Below are positions 16,043 to 24,096 of a stretch of 64,000 bases of DNA, in pieces. Both the position numbers and the translations under genes were made by a program. Each line of letters opens with the position of its first letter. Position 1 is the stretch's first letter. This DNA comes from Actinomadura mexicana. GTDB lineage: Bacteria; Actinomycetota; Actinomycetes; Streptosporangiales; Streptosporangiaceae. The DNA is taken from contig NZ_FZNP01000015.1 in the NCBI RefSeq assembly GCF_900188105.1, positions 124,001-188,000 of the forward strand, written 5' to 3'. A model generated the notes under the pieces. The model was not told the DNA's origin. It did not search any database and saw only the letters and a list, made by a program, of their open reading frames with translations.

Positions 16043-17794
16043 TCACTCCTTCGGTTCGGTCGCCGCACCCGAGGGGCCGTCGGCGGAGGGGGTCTCGCCG
16101 GGCTCGGAAGCGGGCCCGTCCTGCGGACCGCGCAGCGCGGTCACGATGTCGTCGAACTCCGAGGTCGGGTTCCCCAGCGTGAGACCGCCGACCTCCACAA
16201 CCGTACGCCCGCCCTCCGCGGCGCTCGCACGGACCCACACCCTGCGCCGGCGGACCATGAAGGAGGTCGCCACGCCGAGCACCGCGAGGACGGCGGCGAT
16301 CAGCGCGGGGATGCGGCCCGGGTCGCGGTTGACCGACAGGCTCGTCCACTCCTTGAGCCCGTCGAAGGTCACCGTGCCGGCGTCGCCGGGCAGTTCGAAG
16401 GACTCCCCCGGCTCCAGCAGCTTCTGGCCGCCCTTGACCGGCTGGAGCGTCCTGCCGATGCCCTCCAGCTTGTAGACCGACTGCGGGCTGCCGGAGTCCA
16501 GGCCGAGGTCGCCCTTGAAGGCGGTGATCGTGACGACCGGGCGCAGCGGCCCGGGGAACGCCGAGACGATCTGCTTGCCGTCCTCGCTCGCCACCGCGGT
16601 CGGCCACAGGATGGCGTAGAAGGCGAGCTGGTCGGGTTCGGCGTCGGGGGCCTTGATGACGCCCTCGGACGTCAGGTTCCGCGGCTCCATCTCCAGGAAC
16701 GGCACCGAGTCCTGGAAGGCGACGTTCCCCTTGGCGTCCCGGACGGTGAACACCGGCGCGTACCCGTGGCCGAGCAGGTACACCTTCGCGCCGCCGACCT
16801 TGAGCGGATGGTTGATCTGCAGGTCGTAGGGCTTGTTCGGGGCGTCCGGGCTCGACCGGTAATGGATCTTGGCGTTGAACGCGGTGGCCTGGCCCCGCTT
16901 GGCGCCCCTGGCCTCGTACTCGGCCCTGAAGTCGTCCAGCGTGATCGTGAAGGGGGCGAGCTCGCCGCCGCTGAACGCGCGGCCGGGCTGGAACTGGTCG
17001 TAGAGGCCGAGCGAGTTGGCGAACGTCTTGCCCTCGGTCAGCAGGACGTTGCCCCGGTAGCCGAACAGGTTGCCGAGGCCGAGCGCGAACAGCAGCGCCA
17101 GCAGCGCGAGGTGGAAGAGCAGGTTGCCCGTCTCGCCCAGGTAGCCCTTCTCGGCGGAGGCGGCGCCGCCGGACACGTCCACGCGGAAGCGGCGGGCGCG
17201 CAGCGCCGTGCGGGCCTCGGCGAGGACGTCCTCCGGGGAGGCGCCGGTCTCGTACGTCGCCGACTGCGGCAGTCTCGCCAGGTTGCGGGGGGCCGCCGGC
17301 GGGCGCGCCCGCATCGACCTGTAGTGCTTGACGGCGCGCGGGACGACGCAGCCGGCGAGCGAGACGAACAGCAGGATGTAGATGGCCGCGAACCAGGGGG
17401 CCGCGAACACGTCGAACATGGAGGCCCTGTCGAGCCAGGGCCCGAGCGTCTCGTGCTTCTCCAGGTAGGCGGCGACCTTCTCGGGCGCCTGGCCCCGCTG
17501 CGGCAGGATCGAGCCCGGCACCGCGCCGAGCGCCACCAGGAACAGCAGGATCAGCGCGGTCCGCATGGTGGTGAGCTGCCGCCAGCCCCACCGCAGCCAG
17601 CCGAGCGGGCCGATGCCGGAGGGGCGCGGCACCTCCTGCGGCGCCTGCCGCGCGGCGGGCGCCTCGGTGCCGGTCTCCGCCGCGTCGTCCACGGTGTGGT
17701 CGGTGCCGGTGTGGTCGGTGCCGGTGTGGTCGGTGCCGGTGTGGTCGGTGCCGGTGTGGTCGGTGCCGGTGTGGTCGGTGTTGGTGTCAGTCAT
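16043..17794 (-). CDS. resB: Cytochrome c biogenesis protein ResB
   Basis: 583-aa ResB-family protein, partner of CcsB in system II cytochrome c maturation. It has hydrophobic helices near residues 77-95, 133-150 and 220-240, a large extracytoplasmic domain and a last helix near 490-510. The N-terminus is unusual: after MTDTN come six copies of TDHTG (one-letter), encoded by a 15-bp minisatellite. ATG at 17794, one base after the ccdA stop. It lies in the operon resA-ccdA-resB-ccsB. Confidence 0.92.
   Translation of the reverse strand: MTDTNTDHTGTDHTGTDHTGTDHTGTDHTGTDHTVDDAAETGTEAPAARQAPQEVPRPSGIGPLGWLRWGWRQLTTMRTALILLFLVALGAVPGSILPQRGQAPEKVAAYLEKHETLGPWLDRASMFDVFAAPWFAAIYILLFVSLAGCVVPRAVKHYRSMRARPPAAPRNLARLPQSATYETGASPEDVLAEARTALRARRFRVDVSGGAASAEKGYLGETGNLLFHLALLALLFALGLGNLFGYRGNVLLTEGKTFANSLGLYDQFQPGRAFSGGELAPFTITLDDFRAEYEARGAKRGQATAFNAKIHYRSSPDAPNKPYDLQINHPLKVGGAKVYLLGHGYAPVFTVRDAKGNVAFQDSVPFLEMEPRNLTSEGVIKAPDAEPDQLAFYAILWPTAVASEDGKQIVSAFPGPLRPVVTITAFKGDLGLDSGSPQSVYKLEGIGRTLQPVKGGQKLLEPGESFELPGDAGTVTFDGLKEWTSLSVNRDPGRIPALIAAVLAVLGVATSFMVRRRRVWVRASAAEGGRTVVEVGGLTLGNPTSEFDDIVTALRGPQDGPASEPGETPSADGPSGAATEPKE
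17696..17785 (-). repeat. 15-bp tandem repeat, six units, in the resB N-terminus
   Basis: Units of GTGGTCGGTGCCGGT (plus strand) at 15-bp steps from 17696; five are identical and the sixth has TT for CC. Each encodes one TDHTG pentapeptide. Because the unit is a multiple of three, copy-number change alters length but not frame. Confidence 0.95.
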
Positions 17795-17795
17795 C

Positions 17796-18539
17796 TCACA
17801 TCACCGGTTCGAAGCCGCTGATCCACGACCTCAGCTCGATGGTCAGGTCACCCCACAGGCCGCTCACGAGCAGCACCCCTATGAGGACGAGCATCCCCCC
17901 GCCGATCCGCATGACCAGGGGGTAGTGGCGCTTCACGGCGCCGAACGCGCCGAGTGCCCTACGGTAGGCGATCGCGGTGGCCACGAACGGCAGCCCGAGG
18001 CCCGCGCAGTACGCCAGCGACAGCAGCGCGCCCCGCCCGGCGCTGGCCTCGCTGATCGCCAGCCCCTGCACCGCGCCGAGCGTCGGGCCGATGCACGGCG
18101 TCCAGCCCAGCCCGAACAGGACGCCGAGGAGCGGCGCCCCGGCGAGCCCGGCCGCCGGGAGGCGCCCGGACCTCACCGTCCGCTGGAGCCCGGGGACGAA
18201 GCCCATGAACGCCAGGCCGAACACGATCGTGATGACGCCGAGGACGCGGGTGATGGTGTCCTGGTACTCCAGCAGCCACCGTCCGAGCCCGCCGAAGACC
18301 GCGCCGTAGCTGACGAAGACGACGCTGAACCCGGCGACGAACAGCAGGACCCCGGCGAGGAGCCGCCCCCGCCGCTGCTCGGCGAGATCGGCGCCGGTCA
18401 TGCCCGTCACGTACGACAGGTAGCCCGGCACGAGCGGCAGGACGCACGGCGAGGCGAACGAGACGAGACCGGCGAGGGCCGCGAGCGGCGCCGCCGCCAC
18501 CAGCGACCCGCTCACGACCGTCTCGTCCAGGGAGCTCAC
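17796..18539 (-). CDS. ccdA: Cytochrome c biogenesis protein CcdA (thiol-disulfide membrane transporter)
   Basis: 247-aa polytopic protein of the CcdA/DsbD-beta family with six helices. The two redox cysteines are in FASPCVLPLVPGYLSY (helix 1) and GWTPCIGPTLGA (helix 4). It brings reducing power across the membrane to ResA. GTG at 18539 overlaps the resA stop (GTGA), which sets the start; a longer reading would run through resA. Confidence 0.95.
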   Translation of the reverse strand: MSSLDETVVSGSLVAAAPLAALAGLVSFASPCVLPLVPGYLSYVTGMTGADLAEQRRGRLLAGVLLFVAGFSVVFVSYGAVFGGLGRWLLEYQDTITRVLGVITIVFGLAFMGFVPGLQRTVRSGRLPAAGLAGAPLLGVLFGLGWTPCIGPTLGAVQGLAISEASAGRGALLSLAYCAGLGLPFVATAIAYRRALGAFGAVKRHYPLVMRIGGGMLVLIGVLLVSGLWGDLTIELRSWISGFEPVM

Positions 18540-19138
18540 TTCTCCGCGAGGACCTTGCCGACCAGGGGGTCCAGCTTGGTGAACGTCGTCGCGCCGATGA
18601 TGCGGGCGGCGACGCGGCCCTGCCGGTCCAGGACGAGCGTGCTCGGGATCGCGCTCGGCGGGACCTCCCGAAAGGCCAGCGTGACGCGGCCGTCGGTGTC
18701 GAAGAGGCTCGGGTAGGTGACCTTGAACTTGCGCTCGAACGCCTGCGCGTTGGGCTTGGAGTCCTTGAAGTTGACGCCGAGGAACTCCACCCCCTGCGCC
18801 TTCTTCCCGTCGTAGACGTGCTGGAGGGACGGCGCCTCGCCCCGGCAGGGCGCGCACCACGACGCCCAGAAGTTGACGACGACGACCTTGCCCCTGAGGT
18901 CGGCCAGCTTGAAGGACGCGCCGTCGAGCCGTTCCCCGGTGACGTTCGCGAGGCTCTTGCGCTGCGCCGCCTTGTACTCGGTGACGTTGCCGTCGCCGGA
19001 GATGAAGCGGTTGTCGCCGCCGTCGGGCCCGCCGTCCGCTGCGCCGGTGCCGGCGCAGCCCGCGAGCAGGCCGCAGAGCGCGACGGCGGCGCCCGCGCGG
19101 AAGGGAGCGCGCGAGGGTGAGATGCGGCGGGGGTACAC
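18536..19138 (-). CDS. resA: ResA/TlpA-like thioredoxin lipoprotein
   Basis: 200-aa exported thioredoxin-fold protein that reduces apocytochrome c haem-binding cysteines. It has a lipobox LLAGC near residue 28, a polar linker, and the active site WASWCAPC near residue 95. GTG at 19138 with GAGGAGG 7 bases upstream. First gene of the cytochrome c maturation operon; a perfect 19-bp palindrome lies 45-63 bp upstream. Confidence 0.92.
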   Translation of the reverse strand: MYPRRISPSRAPFRAGAAVALCGLLAGCAGTGAADGGPDGGDNRFISGDGNVTEYKAAQRKSLANVTGERLDGASFKLADLRGKVVVVNFWASWCAPCRGEAPSLQHVYDGKKAQGVEFLGVNFKDSKPNAQAFERKFKVTYPSLFDTDGRVTLAFREVPPSAIPSTLVLDRQGRVAARIIGATTFTKLDPLVGKVLAEK

Positions 19139-19182
19139 GTGCCCCTCCTCGGTGCGACAGGGCGTTCAGTACAGGACGCGGA

Positions 19183-19201
19183 GTACTACAGGATGTAGTA
19201 C
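19183..19201. promoter_or_regulatory. Perfect 8-3-8 palindrome, candidate operator for the resA operon
   Basis: GTACTACA-GGA-TGTAGTAC is an exact inverted repeat between the histidine phosphatase stop and the resA start. The arms resemble the BlaI/MecI/CopY operator type (TACTACA and TGTAGTA halves), although those usually have a shorter centre. It is probably a repressor site for resA-ccdA-resB-ccsB; it could also act as a terminator for no obvious upstream gene. Confidence 0.55.
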
Positions 19202-19217
19202 AAACTTAGCGGTGCGG

Positions 19218-19856
19218 TCAGGCGCCCGCGACATCGGGGCCCGTCGCGATCCCGGCGGCGGGCTCGTGGTAGGCGACCTCCACCAGCCGGCTGCCCTCGA
19301 AGGTCAGGCTCGTGAGGCTGGCGAGCGAGCACTCCCGGCGGGCCGGATGGTGCCAGAGCCGGCGGTGCTCGGCGTGCAGCCGCAGGATCCAGATCGGCAA
19401 CTGGTGGCTGACGCAGACGGCCTCGTGACCGCGGGCCGTCTCCCGGGCCCTGATGACGGCGCCGCGCATCCGGGCGACGAGCAGCTTGTACGGCTCGCCC
19501 CAGGACGGCCGGAACGGGTTGACGAGGTGGCGCCAGTGCTCGGGGCGGCGCAGCGAGCCGGTCCCCACCCCGAACGTGAGCCCCTCGAAGTGGTTGCCGG
19601 CCTCGATCAGGCGGTCGTCCACCGTGACGGGCAGGCCGAGCGCGTCGGCCAGCGGCGCGGCCGTCTCCAGCGCCCGCTGCATGGGCGAGGAGAACAGCGC
19701 GGTGACGTCCCTGTCGGCGAACCACCGGGAGGCGGCCTTCGCCATGAGGACGCCGTCCTCGCTGAGGCGGTAACCGGGCAGCCGCCCGTAGAGGATGCGC
19801 TCGGGGTTGTGCACCTCGCCGTGCCGCAGGAGGTGAACGATCGTCGTGTCAGTCAT
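19218..19856 (-). CDS. Histidine phosphatase family protein
   Basis: 212-aa member of the phosphoglycerate mutase-like superfamily. The catalytic motif RHGE is at residues 11-14 (HLLRHGEVHNP), with SSPMQRALETAAPLA and the second His in VCVSHQLPIW. The substrate cannot be told from sequence. ATG at 19856. It lies 8 bp downstream of the LysR gene stop on the same strand. Confidence 0.85.
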   Translation of the reverse strand: MTDTTIVHLLRHGEVHNPERILYGRLPGYRLSEDGVLMAKAASRWFADRDVTALFSSPMQRALETAAPLADALGLPVTVDDRLIEAGNHFEGLTFGVGTGSLRRPEHWRHLVNPFRPSWGEPYKLLVARMRGAVIRARETARGHEAVCVSHQLPIWILRLHAEHRRLWHHPARRECSLASLTSLTFEGSRLVEVAYHEPAAGIATGPDVAGA

Positions 19857-19863
19857 GGCGTCG

Positions 19864-20793
19864 TCAGATTACCCGCGCCGCCGCCTCCTCCCCGCCACCG
19901 GCCGGGACGGCGGCGCGCAGGGCGGTCACGGCGGCGCGGATCGCGGGGCGGCGGGCCGCCTCCTCGCGCCAGACAGCGTAGACGCGGCGCGACAGCGGGG
20001 CCGAGAGCGGGACGATCGCGACGCCCGGCGGGACGTCGCAGCGGCCGAGGCGGGGCAGGATGACGTTGCCGAGCCCGGCGGCGACCAGGGAGAGCTGGGT
20101 GGCGAACTCGTAGGCCATGTGGTCGATCCTCGGTTCGCTGTCGATCGCGCGCAGCGTGCGCAGCAGCCAGTCGCAGCAGATGCTGTCGGGCGAGGAACTG
20201 ATCCACGGGTCCCCGGCGAGCTCCTTGAGGTCGATCGTGTCGCGCCCGGCCAGCTCGTGGCCCGCGGGCAGCGCCGCGTCCGCGACGTCCTCGCAGATGA
20301 CGCCCTTGTGCAGGCCCTCGGGGAGCGGGAGCGGCTCGTTGTTCCAGTCCTGGACGACGGCCATGTCGAGGTCTCCGCGCTGGACGAGCGGCATGCTGCG
20401 CATGGGGTCCTCCTCGCGGAGCAGGACGCGCAGATCGGGGTGGTCGGCGCGCAGGGCGCGCAGCGCGGCGGGCATCAGCCCGCGGATCGCGGTCGGGAAC
20501 GAGGCGACGGTGAGCTGGCCCACGACGGAGCCGCGGTGCGCCTCCAGGTCGGCCTGCGCCTGCTCGACGAGCGACAGGATCCGCTCGGCGTGCGCGACGA
20601 GCAGCTCGGCGGCGTCGGTGAGGCGGACGCCGCGGCCGTTGCGCTCCAGGAGCTTCTGCCCGGTCTCCCGCTCCAGCTTCGCCAGCTGCTGGGACACGGC
20701 GGACGTGGTGACGTGGAGGACGTCCGCGGCGGCGCTGACCGAGCCGTACGTCGCGACCGAGTGCAGGGCCCGCAGCCGTTCCAGATCAAGCAT
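19864..20793 (-). CDS. LysR-family transcriptional regulator
   Basis: 309 aa with the classical N-terminal winged HTH (LHSVATYGSVSAAADVLHVT then SAVSQQLAKLERE) and a periplasmic-binding-like effector domain. It is divergent from an EamA transporter gene across 72 bp. LysR proteins commonly control such a divergent neighbour, so regulation of the transporter and the DapA-like gene is the simplest guess. A CTTG-n8-CAAG arrangement around 20830-20845 could be part of its site. Confidence 0.9.
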   Translation of the reverse strand: MLDLERLRALHSVATYGSVSAAADVLHVTTSAVSQQLAKLERETGQKLLERNGRGVRLTDAAELLVAHAERILSLVEQAQADLEAHRGSVVGQLTVASFPTAIRGLMPAALRALRADHPDLRVLLREEDPMRSMPLVQRGDLDMAVVQDWNNEPLPLPEGLHKGVICEDVADAALPAGHELAGRDTIDLKELAGDPWISSSPDSICCDWLLRTLRAIDSEPRIDHMAYEFATQLSLVAAGLGNVILPRLGRCDVPPGVAIVPLSAPLSRRVYAVWREEAARRPAIRAAVTALRAAVPAGGGEEAAARVI

Positions 20794-20865
20794 GAAGCAA
20801 TACTAAAACGAGGTGTCAAGAAGTTCTCGCTTGTCCTAAAGCAAGTGTTTCCTCACGATCGAGGC

Positions 20866-21816
20866 ATGAGATCGCGCCACGTCCTGCTGGCCACCCTGAT
20901 CGCCGCGCTGTGGGGCTTCAACTTCGTGCCCATCAAGGTGGCCCTGGACGACTTCCCGCCGCTGCTGATGGCAGCGCTGCGGTTCACCGCCGCGGCGGTG
21001 CCCGCGGTCTTCCTCGTCCGCCGCCCGCCGGTCGCCGCGCGCTGGTTCGTCCTGGTCGGCGTCCCGCTCGGCGTGGGGCAGTTCGGCCTGCTGTTCCTCG
21101 GCATGAACATGGGCATGCCCGCCGGCCTGGCGTCGGTCGTGCTCCAGGTGCAGGCGGTCTTCACGGCGCTGTTCGCGGGCGTGCTGCTGGGCGAGCGCGT
21201 CGGGAGCCGCCAGATCGCCGGGATGGTCGTCGCGTTCGCCGGCATCACGCTGCTCGGCGTCGCGCAGGGCGAGGGCGGAAGCCCGGTGGGGGCGTTCCTG
21301 GTCTGCCTCGGCGGCGCCGCCGCCTGGGGTCTGGCGAACGTCGCCATGCGGGGGATGAACCAGTCCACCGGGGAGCCGGTCGACGCGTTCGCTTTCATGG
21401 TGTGGATGTCGCTGGTGCCGCCGCTCCCCCTGCTCGCCCTGTCGCTGATCTTCGAGGGGCCGGGGGCCCTGCCGGAGGCGGCGCACCACCTCTCGTTCGC
21501 CGGGGTGGCCTCGCTGGCGTTCATCGCCTACGTCGCCACGCTGTTCTGCTTCGGCGGATGGGCGTGGCTGATCCGCCGCTACGAGGTCGGCACGGTCGCC
21601 ATGTACTCGCTGCTCGTCCCGCCGTTCGGGCTCGTCTCGGCGGCCCTGCTGCTGGGCGAGCACGTGGACGCGGTCCGGCTCGCCGGCGCCGCCCTGATCA
21701 TCGCGGGGGTCGCCGCCGGCAGCGTCCGGCCGCGGTCCCGCACCCGGAGCGTCCCCGCACCACCCGCACCACCCGCGCCGCCCGCGCCCTCCGCGCCGGC
21801 CGCCCGAACGAGGTGA
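20866..21816 (+). CDS. EamA/DMT-family transporter
   Basis: 316-aa inner-membrane protein with ten hydrophobic helices in two EamA halves; ALWGFNFVPIKVAL at the start and LLGERVG / LLGEHVD at equivalent places in each repeat are family signatures. Usually an exporter of amino acids or related metabolites. ATG at 20866. The C-terminus is a Pro/Ala repeat tail (PAPPAPPAP). Five bases separate it from the DapA-like gene, so it is probably an operon under the divergent LysR. Confidence 0.88.
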   Translation: MRSRHVLLATLIAALWGFNFVPIKVALDDFPPLLMAALRFTAAAVPAVFLVRRPPVAARWFVLVGVPLGVGQFGLLFLGMNMGMPAGLASVVLQVQAVFTALFAGVLLGERVGSRQIAGMVVAFAGITLLGVAQGEGGSPVGAFLVCLGGAAAWGLANVAMRGMNQSTGEPVDAFAFMVWMSLVPPLPLLALSLIFEGPGALPEAAHHLSFAGVASLAFIAYVATLFCFGGWAWLIRRYEVGTVAMYSLLVPPFGLVSAALLLGEHVDAVRLAGAALIIAGVAAGSVRPRSRTRSVPAPPAPPAPPAPSAPAARTR

Positions 21817-21821
21817 GATCC

Positions 21822-22694
21822 ATGCACGGAATCCACGCGTCGCTCGTCACGCCGTTCACCGGCTCCGGCGAGGTGGACGCCAAGTCCCTCGAACGCCTCG
21901 CCCGCCACTGCCTGGAGAACGGCGCGGACGGCCTGGTCGCGCTCGGCACCACCGGCGAGGCCGCGCTGCTGAGCGCCGCCGAGCAGCGGACGGTGCTGGA
22001 GGTGTGCCGGGCCGTCTCGATCGAGCACGGGACGCCGCTGACGGTGGGCGCCGGGACGATGGGCACCGAGGACTCGATCCGGCAGGCCCGCGAGCGCGCC
22101 CCGCTCGCCGACGCGCTGCTCGTCGTCGTCCCCTACTACCTGCGGCCGTCGGAGGAGGGCGTGATCGACCACTTCGCCGCCGTCGGCGCGGCCGTGGACG
22201 TCCCGCTGATCCCGTACAACGTGCCGTACCGGACGGCGAAGCCCCTGTCCGCCGACGCCCTCCTCGCGATCCTCTCGCTCGACTGCGTCGCCGGCCTGAA
22301 GCACTGCGCGGGCGCCATCGACCAGGACACCCTCGCCATGCTGGCGGCCAACCCCGGCAAGGCGATCCTGTCCGGGGACGACGCCTGCATCTACCCCATG
22401 CTCCAGCTCGGCGCGGCGGGCGGCGTCGCCGCGTGCGCGTGCCTCGCCCCGGCCGCCTACACCGCCATGGCGCGAGCCACGCGGGAGGGGAACGCGGCGC
22501 GCGCGCTGACGTTTCACAACGCCCTGCTGCCGATGGCGGAGGCGCTGTTCAGCGAGCCGTCCCCGGCCGTCCTCAAGGCATGCCTGGCCGACGAGGGGCT
22601 GATCGACGACCCCGCGGTGCGCGCTCCCCTGCACGCACCGCGCCGCGAATCGGTCGTCGCCGCCTTGAAGTCTCTCCGCCGCCTGCCGTTCTAG
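21822..22694 (+). CDS. Dihydrodipicolinate synthase/N-acetylneuraminate lyase family protein
   Basis: 290-aa TIM-barrel class I aldolase. GTTGE at residues 42-46, YNVPYRT at 132-138 and the Schiff-base lysine K160 in VAGLKHCAG match DapA-family enzymes. ATG at 21822 with GAGGTGAG upstream. Linked to an amino-acid-type exporter and LysR, so it may be a specialised aldolase rather than the housekeeping DapA; the substrate is not decidable here. Confidence 0.82.
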   Translation: MHGIHASLVTPFTGSGEVDAKSLERLARHCLENGADGLVALGTTGEAALLSAAEQRTVLEVCRAVSIEHGTPLTVGAGTMGTEDSIRQARERAPLADALLVVVPYYLRPSEEGVIDHFAAVGAAVDVPLIPYNVPYRTAKPLSADALLAILSLDCVAGLKHCAGAIDQDTLAMLAANPGKAILSGDDACIYPMLQLGAAGGVAACACLAPAAYTAMARATREGNAARALTFHNALLPMAEALFSEPSPAVLKACLADEGLIDDPAVRAPLHAPRRESVVAALKSLRRLPF

Positions 22695-22710
22695 GGCGCC
22701 GTTCCGCCCC

Positions 22711-24009
22711 TCAGGACCCCGCCGCTCGGGCGGCGGCGCGTGCGGCGTGCGGAAGGGCCTCCAGGACGCGTTCCAGAGCCTCGTCGTCGTGCGCGGCCGA
22801 CAGGAACCACACCTCGTACGCCGAGGGCGGCAGGTACACCCCGCGCTCCAGGGCGGCGTGGAAGAAGGCGGCGTACGCCTTGGGGTCCTGGCGCTGCGCC
22901 GCGGCGAAGTCGCCCACCACGCCGTCGGTGAAAAAGATCGAGAAGAGGTTCCCGGCGTTCTGCAGCGAGTGCGGGACGCCCTCGCGCTCCAGCGCCTCGG
23001 ACGCGGCCTTGGACACGATCTGCGCCGAGCGGTCGATCGCGGCGTACACCTCGTCCGTCGCGCCGCGCAGCGTGGCGAGCCCGGCGGCGGTGGCCAGCGG
23101 GTTCCCCGACAGGGTCCCGGCCTGGTAGACGGGCCCGGCGGGGGCGAGGTGGTCCATGACGTCGGCGCGCCCGCCGAACGCGGCGGCGGGCAGCCCGCCG
23201 CCCATCACCTTGCCGAAGGTCATCAGGTCGCCCGGCACGCCCTCGATCCCGAACCATCCGGACCGCGACGCCCGGAACCCGGTGAGCACCTCGTCGATCA
23301 CCAGCAGCGCCCCGTAGCGCTCGCACAGCCGCTTGAGCAGCGCGTTGAACCCGGCCAGCGGCGGGACCACGCCCATGTTGCACGGCACCGCCTCGGTGAT
23401 CACGCAGGCGACGTCGTTGCCGTGGTCGTGGAAGGCCGTCTCCACGGCCGTGACGTCGTTGTAGGGGAGGATCAGCGTGTCGGCCGTGGTCGCGCCGGTC
23501 ACGCCCGGCGTGTCGGGGAGCCCGAACGTGGCGACGCCGGAGCCCGCCGCGGCGAGCAGCGAGTCGACGTGGCCGTGGTAGCAGCCCGCGAACTTCATGA
23601 TCTTGGTGCGGCCGGTGAACCCGCGGGCCAGCCGGATCGCCGACATCGTCGCCTCGGTCCCCGAGTTGACCAGCCGGACCTTGGCCGCCGCCGTGCGGGA
23701 CACGATCTCCTCGGCGAGCTCCACCTCGCCCTCGGTCGGCGCGCCGTAGGACGTGCCGCGCCCGGCCGCGTCCCGGACCGCCTCCACCACGGCCGGATGC
23801 GCGTGCCCGAGGATCATTGGGCCCCACGAGCATACGAGGTCGACGTATGTGGTCCCGTCGACGTCGGTAAGGTACGGACCACGCCCGGACGCCATGAAAC
23901 GGGGCGTCCCGCCTACGGCGCCGAAGGCCCGGACCGGGGAGTTGACGCCGCCGGGAACAACGGCGGCGGAACGGTCGAACAACTGCCGGGAGCGATCGAA
24001 GTCAGTCAC
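22711..24009 (-). CDS. hemL: Glutamate-1-semialdehyde 2,1-aminomutase
   Basis: 432-aa PLP enzyme that makes 5-aminolevulinate in the C5 haem pathway, directly after HemA. N-terminal SRQLFDRSAAVVPGGVNSPVRAF, the PLP segment VIDEVLTGFR and the lysine in LMTFGKVMGGGLPAAA are diagnostic. GTG at 24009. It stands apart from the rex-hem operon and is convergent with the DapA-like gene, with 16 bp between. Confidence 0.95.
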   Translation of the reverse strand: MTDFDRSRQLFDRSAAVVPGGVNSPVRAFGAVGGTPRFMASGRGPYLTDVDGTTYVDLVCSWGPMILGHAHPAVVEAVRDAAGRGTSYGAPTEGEVELAEEIVSRTAAAKVRLVNSGTEATMSAIRLARGFTGRTKIMKFAGCYHGHVDSLLAAAGSGVATFGLPDTPGVTGATTADTLILPYNDVTAVETAFHDHGNDVACVITEAVPCNMGVVPPLAGFNALLKRLCERYGALLVIDEVLTGFRASRSGWFGIEGVPGDLMTFGKVMGGGLPAAAFGGRADVMDHLAPAGPVYQAGTLSGNPLATAAGLATLRGATDEVYAAIDRSAQIVSKAASEALEREGVPHSLQNAGNLFSIFFTDGVVGDFAAAQRQDPKAYAAFFHAALERGVYLPPSAYEVWFLSAAHDDEALERVLEALPHAARAAARAAGS

Positions 24010-24096
24010 GGTTGCAGTCTCTCAGTTGCAGTTCGGCGACTTGCCTTGACCCGGTGGCGTATGGGCCGATATTCCACCAAGTACGACATCGGAGGG

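Noticed and set aside
19139..19217. Search for a Rex operator upstream of resA
   Set aside because: No TTGTG-n8-CACAA-like sequence is present; the palindrome there is of a different type.
21755..21816. Pro/Ala repeat at the EamA C-terminus
   Set aside because: Low-complexity tail of a GC-rich gene; no sign of function.
24011..24032. GTTGCAGT direct repeat before hemL (14-bp period)
   Set aside because: Only two copies, in a 50-bp divergent spacer; could be an operator but no support beyond the repetition.
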